A stretch of DNA of 64,000 nt from Angustibacter sp049994355. Lineage in GTDB: Bacteria; Actinomycetota; Actinomycetes; Actinomycetales; Angustibacteraceae. The stretch covers positions 1,984,001-2,048,000 of the forward strand of contig NZ_CP188257.1 in assembly GCF_049994355.1 (NCBI RefSeq), in the 5' to 3' direction. How positions within the stretch are numbered: position 1 is the first letter of the stretch; each line of letters opens with the position of its first letter. Under the pieces are notes generated by a model. It was not told the DNA's origin, did no database searches, and saw nothing but the letters and a program-made list of their open reading frames with translations. The position numbers and the translations under genes are program-made. This document shows, one piece after another, positions 34,843 to 46,610 of the stretch.

Positions 34843-36909
34843 GTGCCTGTTGCTGGTCGGATCCTCAAGCGTCTCGTCGTCGGTCGCCCGCTGGGCAGCG
34901 ACCGGCTGGGCGAGACCCTGTTGCCCAAGCGGATCGCCCTGCCGGTGTTCGCCAGCGACGCCCTGTCCTCTGTCGCGTACGCACCGGACGAGATCTTCCT
35001 GACCCTGTCTCTGGCCGGCATCGGTGCCTACGCGTACAGCTGGAAGGTCGGCGTGGCCGTCGCGTTCGTGATGCTCGTGGTGGTCGCCAGCTACCGGCAG
35101 AACGTGCACGCCTACCCCTCCGGCGGGGGTGACTACGAGGTCGCGACCACCAACCTCGGGGCGACCGCCGGGCTGACCGTGGCCAGCGCGCTGCTCGTGG
35201 ACTACGTGCTGACCGTGGCCGTGTCGATCTCGTCGGCCGCGCAGTACGCGGCGTCCGCCATCCCCTCGCTGAAGGGTCACGAGGCGGTGGCCGCGGTGGC
35301 CGCGGTCGCGGTGCTGACCGCGATGAACCTGCGCGGGGTGCGCGAGTCGGGGTCGGCGTTCGCCATACCCACGTACATCTTCATGGCCGCCATCATCGGC
35401 ATGGGGTTGTGGGGCTTCGCGCGGATGGCGTTCGGCAACCTGCCGGACGTCGAGAGCGCGCAGTTCACCGTCCAGCCGCAGGCGGCCTACGAGGGCGGCC
35501 TGGCCACGCTCGCCGGGTTCTTCCTGATCCTGCGCGCGTTCTCCTCCGGCTGCGCCGCGCTGACCGGCGTCGAGGCGATCAGCAACGGGGTGCCCGCGTT
35601 CAAGAAGCCGAAGAGCGCGAACGCCGCGACCACGTTGGCCCTGCTCGGCGGCATCGCCGTCACCATGCTGCTGTCGATCCTGGCGCTCGCGCACTTCACC
35701 CACCTGGTCTTCGTCGACCCCAACGACACCGGCGAGCTGCTGCTGAACGGGCAGTCCGGCACGGTCGGCACCGACGGGACCGTGACGTTCGCGAACGGCG
35801 TCAGCTACTCCCAGGACCCAGTGATCGGCCAGCTCGCGAAAACCGTCTTCGACCACTTCCCGCCGGCCTTCTACCTGGTGGCGGCGGCGACCGGGGTCAT
35901 CCTGGTGCTGGCCGCCAACACGGCGTTCAACGGCTTCCCGGTGCTCGGCTCGATCCTGGGTCGGGACGGGTACCTGCCTCGTCAGCTGCACACTCGCGGC
36001 GACCGGCTGGCCTTCAGCAACGGGATCATCTCGCTGGCGCTGATGGCCAGCATCCTGATCATCGCGTTCGACGCGCAGGTGACCCGCCTGATCCAGCTGT
36101 ACATCGTCGGGGTGTTCGTCTCGTTCACGACCAGCCAGATCGGCATGATCCGACACTGGAACCGGTTGCTGCTGACCGCCTCCGGCGCCGAGGCCGGACG
36201 GATGAAGCGCGCCCGGGTGATCAACGGCCTCGGCGCGGCCATCTGCGGCATCGTGCTCGTCGTCGTCCTGCTGACGAAGTTCCTCAAGGGCGCGTGGATC
36301 GCCATCGCCGCGATGGTGGTGATCTTCCTGCTGATGCGGGCGATCAAGAAGCACTACGTGGCGGTGGCCGCCGAGCTCGCGCCGGACGAGGACAGCACGG
36401 ACGTCGTGCTGCCGACCCGGGTGCACGCCCTGGTGCTGGTCTCCAAGATCCACCGCCCGACGCTGCGCGCACTGGCCTACGCGCGGGCCACCCGCCCGTC
36501 TTACCTGGAGGGGATCAGCGTCAACGTCGACCCGGAGGAGACCGCTGCGCTGCAGGCGGAGTGGGATCGGCGCGGCATCCCGGTGCCGCTGAAGTCGCTG
36601 GACTCGCCGTACCGCGAGATCACCCGGCCGGTGATCGACTACGTGCGCTCGATCCGCCGCGAGAGCCCCCGCGACGTGGTGATGGTCTACATCCCGGAGT
36701 ACGTCGTCGGGCACTGGTGGGAGCAGCTGCTGCACAACCAGAGCGCCTTGCGGCTCAAGGCCCGGCTGCTGTTCATGCAGGGCGTGATGGTGGCCAGCGT
36801 GCCGTGGCAGCTGCAGTCCTCGGAAGGCTACGAGGAGCGGCTCGAAGGGCGCCCGGCGCCGGGTGCGGTGCGTCGAGGTCCCACCAACGACACGAGGGAC
36901 TCGTCCTGA
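34843..36909 (+). CDS. APC-superfamily permease, probable potassium or amino-acid transporter
   Basis: 688 residues: about twelve membrane helices in the first ~500 residues, starting with LPVFASDALSSVAYAPDEIF, then a ~190-residue cytoplasmic domain (VHALVLVSKIHRPTLRALAY, YLEGISVNVDPEETAAL). The combination with an adjacent TrkA pair recalls KimA/YdaO-like c-di-AMP-controlled potassium importers, which share the APC fold and a C-terminal cytoplasmic domain. Substrate is inferred from context. GTG start at 34843; the next gene appears to start with CTG inside its stop codon. Confidence 0.85.
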   Translation: MPVAGRILKRLVVGRPLGSDRLGETLLPKRIALPVFASDALSSVAYAPDEIFLTLSLAGIGAYAYSWKVGVAVAFVMLVVVASYRQNVHAYPSGGGDYEVATTNLGATAGLTVASALLVDYVLTVAVSISSAAQYAASAIPSLKGHEAVAAVAAVAVLTAMNLRGVRESGSAFAIPTYIFMAAIIGMGLWGFARMAFGNLPDVESAQFTVQPQAAYEGGLATLAGFFLILRAFSSGCAALTGVEAISNGVPAFKKPKSANAATTLALLGGIAVTMLLSILALAHFTHLVFVDPNDTGELLLNGQSGTVGTDGTVTFANGVSYSQDPVIGQLAKTVFDHFPPAFYLVAAATGVILVLAANTAFNGFPVLGSILGRDGYLPRQLHTRGDRLAFSNGIISLALMASILIIAFDAQVTRLIQLYIVGVFVSFTTSQIGMIRHWNRLLLTASGAEAGRMKRARVINGLGAAICGIVLVVVLLTKFLKGAWIAIAAMVVIFLLMRAIKKHYVAVAAELAPDEDSTDVVLPTRVHALVLVSKIHRPTLRALAYARATRPSYLEGISVNVDPEETAALQAEWDRRGIPVPLKSLDSPYREITRPVIDYVRSIRRESPRDVVMVYIPEYVVGHWWEQLLHNQSALRLKARLLFMQGVMVASVPWQLQSSEGYEERLEGRPAPGAVRRGPTNDTRDSS

Positions 36910-38222
36910 GCGGCGAGCCGGACGGCCTGGTCGGCACCGTCATCGAGCTGGAGGTCGGGGCGGTGGCGCACGGGGGTCACTGCGTCGCCCGGCATGAGGG
37001 CCGCGTCGTCTTCGTCCGGCACGCGCTGCCGGGGGAGCGGGCCCGGGTGCTGGTCACCGAGGGCGCGGCCACCGACCGGTTCCTGCGCGGTGACGCGGTG
37101 GAGATCCTGGTGCCCGCACCGGACCGGGTGCCTTCGCGCTGCCCGGTCAGCGGACCGGGAGGGTGCGGCGGCTGCGACTGGCAGCACGTCTCGGTCGACG
37201 GGCAGCGCAGCCTCAAGGCGGACGTGGTGCGCGAGCAGCTGCACCGGCTCGCCGGGCTCGACGGCCCGCTGGTGGACGACCTCGTGGTCGAGCAGGTTCC
37301 CGGTGACGACGACGGTCTGGGCTGGCGCACCCGCGTGCAGCACTCGGTCAGCCCTCGGGGCCGGCTCGGCCTGCGCGAGCACCGCTCGCACCAGGTGGTC
37401 GAGATCGAGCGGTGCCCGATCGCGGCGCCGCGGGTTCAGGAGGTCGAGCTCGGTTCGCCACTGTGGCCGGGCGCCGCACGGGTCGAGGTCGTGGCACCAG
37501 CCGGCGGCGACAAGCCGCTGGTGCTGGTGGAGCCCGTCGGACGACGTCCGGCTGTGCTGCCCCCGGGCAGCGCCCTGGACGCCTCGGTCGCCACCACCAC
37601 CCGGGACGGCCTGGAGCGGGTGCGCGGTCGGACCTGGGTCCGTGAGCAGGTCGACGTCGGCGACTGGCACGCCACCATGCGGGTCAGCGGCTCGGGCTTC
37701 TGGCAGGTCCATCCCGGTGCCCCGGCGGCGCTGGTGGGTGCGGTGCTGGAGCTGCTGGACCCGGCGCCGGGGGAGCAGGCCTTGGACCTGTTCTCCGGGG
37801 TCGGCCTGTTCGCCGCCGCGCTGGCCGCGCGGCTCGGCCCGGACGGCGCCGTGCTGGCCGTCGAGGGGGACCCGCACGCGGTCCGGGACGCTCGACGCAA
37901 CCTGCACGAGCTGACTCAGGTGGGCATCACGGCCGGACGGGTGGACCGGGTGCTGGCGACCATGCTGGACACCGGGCTGACCACGGACCTGGTCGTCCTC
38001 GATCCGCCGCGTGAGGGCGCCGGACGGCGCGTGGTGGAGCAGGTGGTGGCGGTCGAGCCGCGCGCGGTGGCGTACGTCGCGTGCGACCCGGCGGCGCTGG
38101 CCCGGGACGTGAGGACGTTCGCCGAGCACGGCTACGAGCTGGACGCCCTGCGCGCGTTCGACTGCTTCCCGATGACGCACCACATCGAGTGCGTCGCCCG
38201 GCTGGTGCCCGCGGTGCCCTAG
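36906..38222 (+). CDS. TRAM-domain, TrmA/RlmD-family RNA (uracil-5-)methyltransferase
   Basis: 438 residues from a proposed CTG start. N-terminal TRAM domain (GLVGTVIELEVGAVAHGGHC), an iron-sulfur Cys set (CPVSGPGGCGGCDWQH and later ERCP), motif I LDLFSGVGLFAAALAARLG, the motif LDPPREGAG and catalytic-Cys region VAYVACDPAALARDV. It should make 5-methyluridine in rRNA or tRNA. No ATG, GTG or TTG lies near the expected start: CTG at 36906 overlaps the permease stop as CTGA, mirroring the window's GTGA/ATGA couplings; the nearest in-frame alternative is GTG 36804, 102 nt inside the permease gene. Confidence 0.85.
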   Translation: MSGEPDGLVGTVIELEVGAVAHGGHCVARHEGRVVFVRHALPGERARVLVTEGAATDRFLRGDAVEILVPAPDRVPSRCPVSGPGGCGGCDWQHVSVDGQRSLKADVVREQLHRLAGLDGPLVDDLVVEQVPGDDDGLGWRTRVQHSVSPRGRLGLREHRSHQVVEIERCPIAAPRVQEVELGSPLWPGAARVEVVAPAGGDKPLVLVEPVGRRPAVLPPGSALDASVATTTRDGLERVRGRTWVREQVDVGDWHATMRVSGSGFWQVHPGAPAALVGAVLELLDPAPGEQALDLFSGVGLFAAALAARLGPDGAVLAVEGDPHAVRDARRNLHELTQVGITAGRVDRVLATMLDTGLTTDLVVLDPPREGAGRRVVEQVVAVEPRAVAYVACDPAALARDVRTFAEHGYELDALRAFDCFPMTHHIECVARLVPAVP

Positions 38223-38269
38223 CGCGTGCCCGGGTGGGGGCCGCGGTGGCCCGTCACCGGCGTCCGCGA

Positions 38270-38275
38270 GAGGAT
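38270..38275 (+). promoter_or_regulatory. -10-like hexamer for the thioesterase gene
   Basis: GAGGAT ends 6 nt before the GTG at 38282; same spacing as the other candidate leaderless starts. Confidence 0.3.
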
Positions 38276-38281
38276 CGACGG

Positions 38282-38713
38282 GTGCCCGACGACGTCGCCC
38301 AGCCCGCTGCCTTCAGCTGGCCGTTCGACGTCCGGTTCCACGAGGTCGACGCGTTGGGTGTCGTCTTCAACATGTGGTACTTCGCCTACTGCGACGCGGC
38401 CCAGGCAGCCTTCTTCGCCGACCTCGGTACGCCGTCGTCCGCGCTGAACGAGCAGGGCCTTGACGTGTTACTGCGCCACGCGGATGTCCAGTGGGTGGGT
38501 GCGCTGGAGCCGCACACCAGCGGTGAGGTGCGGGTTCGCCCGGTGAGCGTGGGGCACACCTCGCTGGTGCTGCGGTTCGAGGTGGTGCGGGTGCCGGACG
38601 GGCAGCTCGCCTTCACCGCGCAGATCACCTACGTCTGCGTCAGGGTGGCAGAGCGGGAGCCGGTGAGCGTGCCCGAACCGCTGCGCGCGGCCCTCGAGCG
38701 ACGGATCGGTTGA
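38282..38713 (+). CDS. Hotdog-fold acyl-CoA thioesterase (4-hydroxybenzoyl-CoA type)
   Basis: 143 residues. The hotdog signature WPFDVRFHEVDALGVVFNMW YFAYCD contains the Asp and Asn/His-neighbouring region typical of 4HBT/YbgC thioesterases, which cleave short acyl-CoA esters. Substrate unknown. GTG start at 38282; the stop lies 85 bp before aconitase, and its TGA is embedded in TTGACT. Confidence 0.85.
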   Translation: MPDDVAQPAAFSWPFDVRFHEVDALGVVFNMWYFAYCDAAQAAFFADLGTPSSALNEQGLDVLLRHADVQWVGALEPHTSGEVRVRPVSVGHTSLVLRFEVVRVPDGQLAFTAQITYVCVRVAEREPVSVPEPLRAALERRIG

Positions 38714-38725
38714 CTGCCTGGAATT

Positions 38726-38743
38726 TATCTCGACATCAAGATA
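38726..38743 (+). promoter_or_regulatory. Imperfect palindrome upstream of aconitase, probable operator
   Basis: TATCTCGACATCAAGATA: arms TATCT/AGATA are perfect and 7 of 9 base pairs match overall. It lies 55 bp before the acnA start in the only gap between the thioesterase and acnA. The binding protein cannot be named from sequence. Confidence 0.6.
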
Positions 38744-38798
38744 GTGTGACCGAGGACGTGCGGCACGAAGGTGCGCACCGGTAGACGGAGGAGCAGCG

Positions 38799-41576
<2,778 letters not shown>

Positions 41577-41600
41577 CCGGCCGGAAGGTGTTGTGGCACT

Positions 41601-41640
41601 AGGCCCCGTGAGCGGACGGAAGCGTCCGCTCACGGGGCCT
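41601..41640 (+). terminator. Perfect 18-bp hairpin terminator after acnA
   Basis: Stem AGGCCCCGTGAGCGGACG (41601-41618) pairs without mismatch with 41623-41640 around a GAAG loop. No U-run follows, as usual in actinobacteria. It separates acnA from the xylose operon. Confidence 0.9.
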
Positions 41641-41936
41641 CGTCGTGCAGTCGTGACACCTGGATCGACCGGGTGTCCCATCCCAGGACGTCACCAGAAG
41701 TTCGTCACCGTAACCCCCTGGCTACGGACGGTGAACTATGGCAGCATTCGGCACATCGGCTGTCCGATCTGCCTGACTCGTGCTCAACGTGATACTCCCG
41801 AGACCTATTTGTTGTGTCGAACCACTGGACGACGGCACCTCGGACCCATACGTTGTCGCTCACAACAATTACGCCCACGTAGCGTCGACGTGTCTAACAC
41901 GTGACGGACGTGCGCCGGTCGAGGAGGCGGTCTGGA
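41641..41936 (+). promoter_or_regulatory. xylF upstream region with two palindromes
   Basis: Gene-free stretch between the acnA terminator and xylF. It holds GTTGT-CGCTC-ACAAC (41852-41866) and a perfect ACGTGT-CTA-ACACGT (41888-41902), 35-85 bp before the start. TTGTTGT also occurs at 41809-41815. These are likely operators; the -10 and -35 elements are not convincing. Confidence 0.55.
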
Positions 41937-43025
41937 GTGGTAGGCAAGCGCTACGTGGCAGCGATTGGGGCCCTGGGTGTGGCTCTCGCGCTGACTGCGT
42001 GTGGGAACAGCAGCGACGACGCGTCGAGCAGTTCGAGCAAGACAGCGTCGAAGGGCAAGATCGGGGTCATCCTGCCCGACACCAAGTCGTCCGCTCGGTG
42101 GGAGTCCTCCGACCGTCCGGCACTGGAGAAGGCGTTCAAGGACGCGGGCATCCCCGCGATCATCGACAACGCCCAGGGTGACAAGAACCGCATGCAGACC
42201 ATCGCGGACCAGATGATCACGCAGGGCGTCACCGTCCTGGCGATCGTCAACCTCGACTCCGACTCGGGTGCGGCCATCCAGGCCAAGGCCAAGAAGGCCG
42301 GCATCGCGAACATCGACTACGACCGGCTGACGCTCGGTGGTAGCGCGGACTACTACGTGTCGTTCGACAACAGCAAGGTGGGCACGCTCCAGGGTGAGGG
42401 TCTGCAGACCTGCCTGGGCGCCGACAAGAAGGCGAACATCGTCTTCCTGAACGGCTCGCCGACCGACAACAACGCCACGCTGTTCGCAGCCGGCGCACAC
42501 GCGGTGCTGGACAAGAACACCAACTTCACGAAGGTCGCCGAGCAGCCCGTTCCGGACTGGGACAACACCAAGGCCGGCACGATCTTCGAGCAGATGTTCA
42601 CCCAGCAGAAGGGCAAGATCGACGGCGTGCTCGCGGCCAACGACGGCCTGGGCAACGCGGCGATCGCGATCCTGAAGAAGAACCACCTCGCCGGCAAGGT
42701 TCCGGTGACGGGTCAGGATGCAACCGTTCAGGGTCTGCAGAACGTCCTGGACGGCAGCCAGTGCATGACGGTCTACAAGTCCGCGAAGGAAGAGGTCGGC
42801 GCTCTGGCTGACCTGGCCATCGCGATCACCAAGGGCGAGAAGGGCACCACGACCGGCACCACGCGTGACGACACGGGCAACCGCGACGTCCCGTCCGTGC
42901 TGCTGGACCCGAAGTCCATCACCATTGACACGGTGAAGGACGTCGTGTCCGACGGTGGCGCCAGCGCCGCCGAGGTCTGCACCGGCACCTACGCCGAGCT
43001 CTGCACGAAGCACGGCGTCTCCTGA
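41937..43025 (+). CDS. xylF: Xylose-type ABC transporter substrate-binding lipoprotein
   Basis: 362 residues. Lipoprotein signal peptide with lipobox LTAC (Cys22), then a Ser-rich linker and a type I periplasmic-binding fold of the XylF group (GVILPDTKSSARWESSDRPA, IANIDYDRLTLGGSADYYVS, DGVLAANDGLGNAAIAIL). Binds D-xylose or a related pentose at the cell surface. The GTG at 41937 was chosen for the GAGGAGG ribosome site 9 nt upstream; a GTG at 41901 lacks one. First gene of xylFGH. A strong hairpin lies between it and xylG. Confidence 0.92.
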   Translation: MVGKRYVAAIGALGVALALTACGNSSDDASSSSSKTASKGKIGVILPDTKSSARWESSDRPALEKAFKDAGIPAIIDNAQGDKNRMQTIADQMITQGVTVLAIVNLDSDSGAAIQAKAKKAGIANIDYDRLTLGGSADYYVSFDNSKVGTLQGEGLQTCLGADKKANIVFLNGSPTDNNATLFAAGAHAVLDKNTNFTKVAEQPVPDWDNTKAGTIFEQMFTQQKGKIDGVLAANDGLGNAAIAILKKNHLAGKVPVTGQDATVQGLQNVLDGSQCMTVYKSAKEEVGALADLAIAITKGEKGTTTGTTRDDTGNRDVPSVLLDPKSITIDTVKDVVSDGGASAAEVCTGTYAELCTKHGVS

Positions 43026-43038
43026 CGCGCTGACCGTG

Positions 43039-43071
43039 GTGGCTCCGGTGCCGACTCGGCACCGGAGCCAC
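43039..43071 (+). terminator. Intercistronic 14-bp hairpin between xylF and xylG
   Basis: GTGGCTCCGGTGCC (43039-43052) pairs perfectly with 43058-43071 around GACTC. Its place, 14 nt after the xylF stop and 40 nt before xylG, suggests partial termination or protection of the xylF message, giving more binding protein than transporter. Confidence 0.75.
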
Positions 43072-43111
43072 CCGGTGGCACGATGCGTCCAGGAGCTTCG
43101 AAGGAGAGGTC

Positions 43112-43960
<849 letters not shown>

Positions 43961-44006
43961 CGGCGCGACCGCCCACCACTTCACAGCACTTGCGAGGGAG
44001 CAGAAC

Positions 44007-45278
44007 ATGACGACGACCTCCAGCGACGAGGCCAGCGTCGCCGGCACCGACTTCACGGGTGACGAGCGCGCCGTGACGCTCGGTGGCGCGACCCGCGAGT
44101 ACGTCGACAAGCTCCGCGGCGGTGACATGGGCGCTCTGCCCGCCGTCCTCGGGCTGATCGTGCTCGGTCTGGTCTTCACGATCCTTCGGCCGGACACGTT
44201 CCCGTCGTTCGGCAACCTGGCCAACCTGACCGTGCAGGCCGGCCCGATCTGCGTGCTGGCCATGGGCCTGATCTTCGTGCTGCTGCTCGGCGAGATCGAC
44301 CTGTCCGCCGGTGTCGCCGGCGGTGCCTCGGCCGGCGTGATGGCGATCCTGATCAACGACAAGGGCTGGGGCTGGCCGCTCGCCGTCGTCGGTGGTGTGG
44401 TGACCGGCTTCGTGATCGGCACCCTGATCGGCCTGCTGGTGTCCCGGCTCGGCATCCCGTCGTTCGTCGTCACCCTGGCGTTCTTCCTTGGGCTGCAAGG
44501 CATCACGCTGAAGCTGATCGGTGAGGGTGGCACCGTCCCGGTGCGCAACGACGTCATCGTCGGCATCGCGAACAGCAACCTGCCCGTGGCCTGGGGCTGG
44601 GTGCTCGCGGTCGTGGTGTCCGTCCTCTACGCGCTCGTGCAGCTGCTGCGCCTACGGCGTCAGATCGCTCACAACCTGCAGCACCCGCCGTTCGCGCTGG
44701 TGCTGATCCGGGTGATCGGGATGGCCGTGATCCTGCTGGCCTTCACCTACGTCCTGAACGCGAACCGCGCCCGCGTGCCCACCGTCGTGGTCGCCGGCAT
44801 CCCGTACGTCGTGCCGATCGTCGCCGTCCTGCTGGTGTTCTGGACGCTGATCCTCGGCCGCACCGGGTACGGCCGGCACGTCTACGCGGTCGGCGGCAAC
44901 TCCGAGGCGGCGCGTCGCGCCGGCATCGACGTCGGCCGGATCCGGATCTCGGTGTTCATGATCTGCTCGTCGATGGCCGCGCTGTCCGGCATCATCGCGG
45001 CCTCGCGGCTCAACGCGGTGACACCCGACGCCGGCGCCGGCAACACCCTGCTCTACGCGGTCGGCGCGGCCGTCATCGGCGGCACCAGCCTCTTCGGCGG
45101 CAAGGGCAAGGCCCGCGACGCCGTCATCGGTGGTCTCGTGATCGCGACCATCGACAACGGCCTGGGCCTGTTGGGCCTGGACGCGTACGTCAACTACCTG
45201 GTGACTGGTGGCGTGCTGCTGCTGGCTGCCTCGGTCGACGCGATCTCGCGCCGTCGTCGCAGCGCGACCGGTCACTGA
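44007..45278 (+). CDS. xylH: Xylose-type ABC transporter permease
   Basis: 423 residues, about ten membrane helices after a ~45-residue cytoplasmic lead. Typical sugar-permease segments are present (LAMGLIFVLLLGEIDLSAGV, AGIDVGRIRISVFMICSSMA, AVIGGTSLFGGKGKARDAVI). Forms the pore of the xylFGH importer. GAGGGAG ribosome site 7-13 nt before the ATG; it lies 46 nt after xylG and a ROK regulator follows. Confidence 0.93.
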   Translation: MTTTSSDEASVAGTDFTGDERAVTLGGATREYVDKLRGGDMGALPAVLGLIVLGLVFTILRPDTFPSFGNLANLTVQAGPICVLAMGLIFVLLLGEIDLSAGVAGGASAGVMAILINDKGWGWPLAVVGGVVTGFVIGTLIGLLVSRLGIPSFVVTLAFFLGLQGITLKLIGEGGTVPVRNDVIVGIANSNLPVAWGWVLAVVVSVLYALVQLLRLRRQIAHNLQHPPFALVLIRVIGMAVILLAFTYVLNANRARVPTVVVAGIPYVVPIVAVLLVFWTLILGRTGYGRHVYAVGGNSEAARRAGIDVGRIRISVFMICSSMAALSGIIAASRLNAVTPDAGAGNTLLYAVGAAVIGGTSLFGGKGKARDAVIGGLVIATIDNGLGLLGLDAYVNYLVTGGVLLLAASVDAISRRRRSATGH

Positions 45279-45329
45279 GCAGGGACATGGCCGTGACATT
45301 GGCCGACCGGCTGAGGGGGAGGTGACGAC

Positions 45330-46610
45330 TTGGCTACTGCACGACGTCCTGGTACCGGGACGAACCAAGAGGCCGTGCGTCGGCACAACCTCGGCACGGT
45401 GCTGGCTCACCTGCACCACGACGGGCAGCTGTCCCGCGCCGAGCTGACGGTCCGGATGGGCTTGAACCGCAGCACGATCGGCGCACTGGTGGGCGAGCTG
45501 GTCGAGCTGGGTGCCGTCGTCGAGACGGCCCCCAGCGAGCGGCCGGGCGGACGACGTCCGGCCGGCCGGCCCTCGCTGGACGTCCGCCCGAGCAGCGACG
45601 CGGTCTACGTCATCGCGGTCGACGTCGGGGTCAAGGTCCTGCAGGTGGCCAGGATCGGGCTCGGCGGCGACGTTCTGCAACGAGCCAGCGGGCGGACCCC
45701 GGTCTCACACAGCCCGGCCGCGGTCGCGACCGCGGTGGTGCGACTGATCCGGCAGATCGTCAGCTCCGCCCCGCCGGGCAGCGCGCTGCTCGGGATCGGC
45801 CTCGGTGTCCCCGGTGTGGTGCGCGAGCGGGACGGCGTGGTCCGGTTCGCGCCGAACCTGGGCTGGCACGATGTCCCGTTCGCCCAGCTGCTGCGCGAGC
45901 GGATGAGCCTTCCGGTGTTGCTGCACGTCGGCAACGACGCCGACCTCGGCGTGCTCGCCGAGCACACCCGCGGTGCCGGCGTCGGCTACGACAACGTGGT
46001 CTTCCTGATGGGGGACGTGGGTCTTGGCGGTGGCGTCATCGTGGACGCGCACCCGTTGCAGGGCATCGGCGGCTACGCCGGTGAGCTCGGGCACCTGATC
46101 GTGAACTCCCGCGGGCGGGTCTGCCGTTGCGGCAGTACGGGTTGCTGGGAGACCGAGGTCTGCCTGCCGGCGATCTCACGGGCCCTGAAGCTGGACGACG
46201 GCGAGCTCGACGAGGTGATGCAGCGGCTGGCGGAGGTTGAGCGCCCGTCGGCCGCCCTGCGTGAGGTTGGCCGGTACCTGGGCGTCGGGCTGGGCAGTGT
46301 GGTGAACGTGCTGAACCCCGAGGTGGTCGTCCTGGGTGGGCTCTTCCGGGCGCTGTTCCCGGTGGTCCAGGCACAGGCGCTGCAGGCGCTGACCGACTCG
46401 GCCCTGGAGGCACCTCGAGAGCAGGTGCACGTCGTGGTGCCGATGCTCGGTGGCGACGCGGTCCTGATCGGTGGCGCGGAGAAGGCGTTCGAGTACCTGC
46501 TGGCCGACCCGGCCCGGGCGCTCTCGGAGGCCTGCCGGGACGCGATCACCGCCACGGCGGCACCCGAGCACGGCCTGCGCGATCAGTCCAGGGCGAGCGT
46601 CCCGGCGTAG
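45330..46610 (+). CDS. ROK-family regulator downstream of xylFGH
   Basis: 426 residues. N-terminal winged helix-turn-helix (LSRAELTVRMGLNRSTIGAL) followed by the ROK sugar-kinase-like fold (IGLGVPGVVRERDGVVRFAP, GGYAGELGHLIV) and the zinc motif CRCGSTGCWETEVCLP. Such repressors release DNA on binding a sugar. The start is TTG, chosen because GGGGGAGG sits 7 nt upstream and the coding frame begins there. It probably belongs to the xylFGH operon and may bind one of the palindromes upstream of xylF. It overlaps the opposing ROK gene by 28 nt. Confidence 0.9.
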   Translation: MATARRPGTGTNQEAVRRHNLGTVLAHLHHDGQLSRAELTVRMGLNRSTIGALVGELVELGAVVETAPSERPGGRRPAGRPSLDVRPSSDAVYVIAVDVGVKVLQVARIGLGGDVLQRASGRTPVSHSPAAVATAVVRLIRQIVSSAPPGSALLGIGLGVPGVVRERDGVVRFAPNLGWHDVPFAQLLRERMSLPVLLHVGNDADLGVLAEHTRGAGVGYDNVVFLMGDVGLGGGVIVDAHPLQGIGGYAGELGHLIVNSRGRVCRCGSTGCWETEVCLPAISRALKLDDGELDEVMQRLAEVERPSAALREVGRYLGVGLGSVVNVLNPEVVVLGGLFRALFPVVQAQALQALTDSALEAPREQVHVVVPMLGGDAVLIGGAEKAFEYLLADPARALSEACRDAITATAAPEHGLRDQSRASVPA

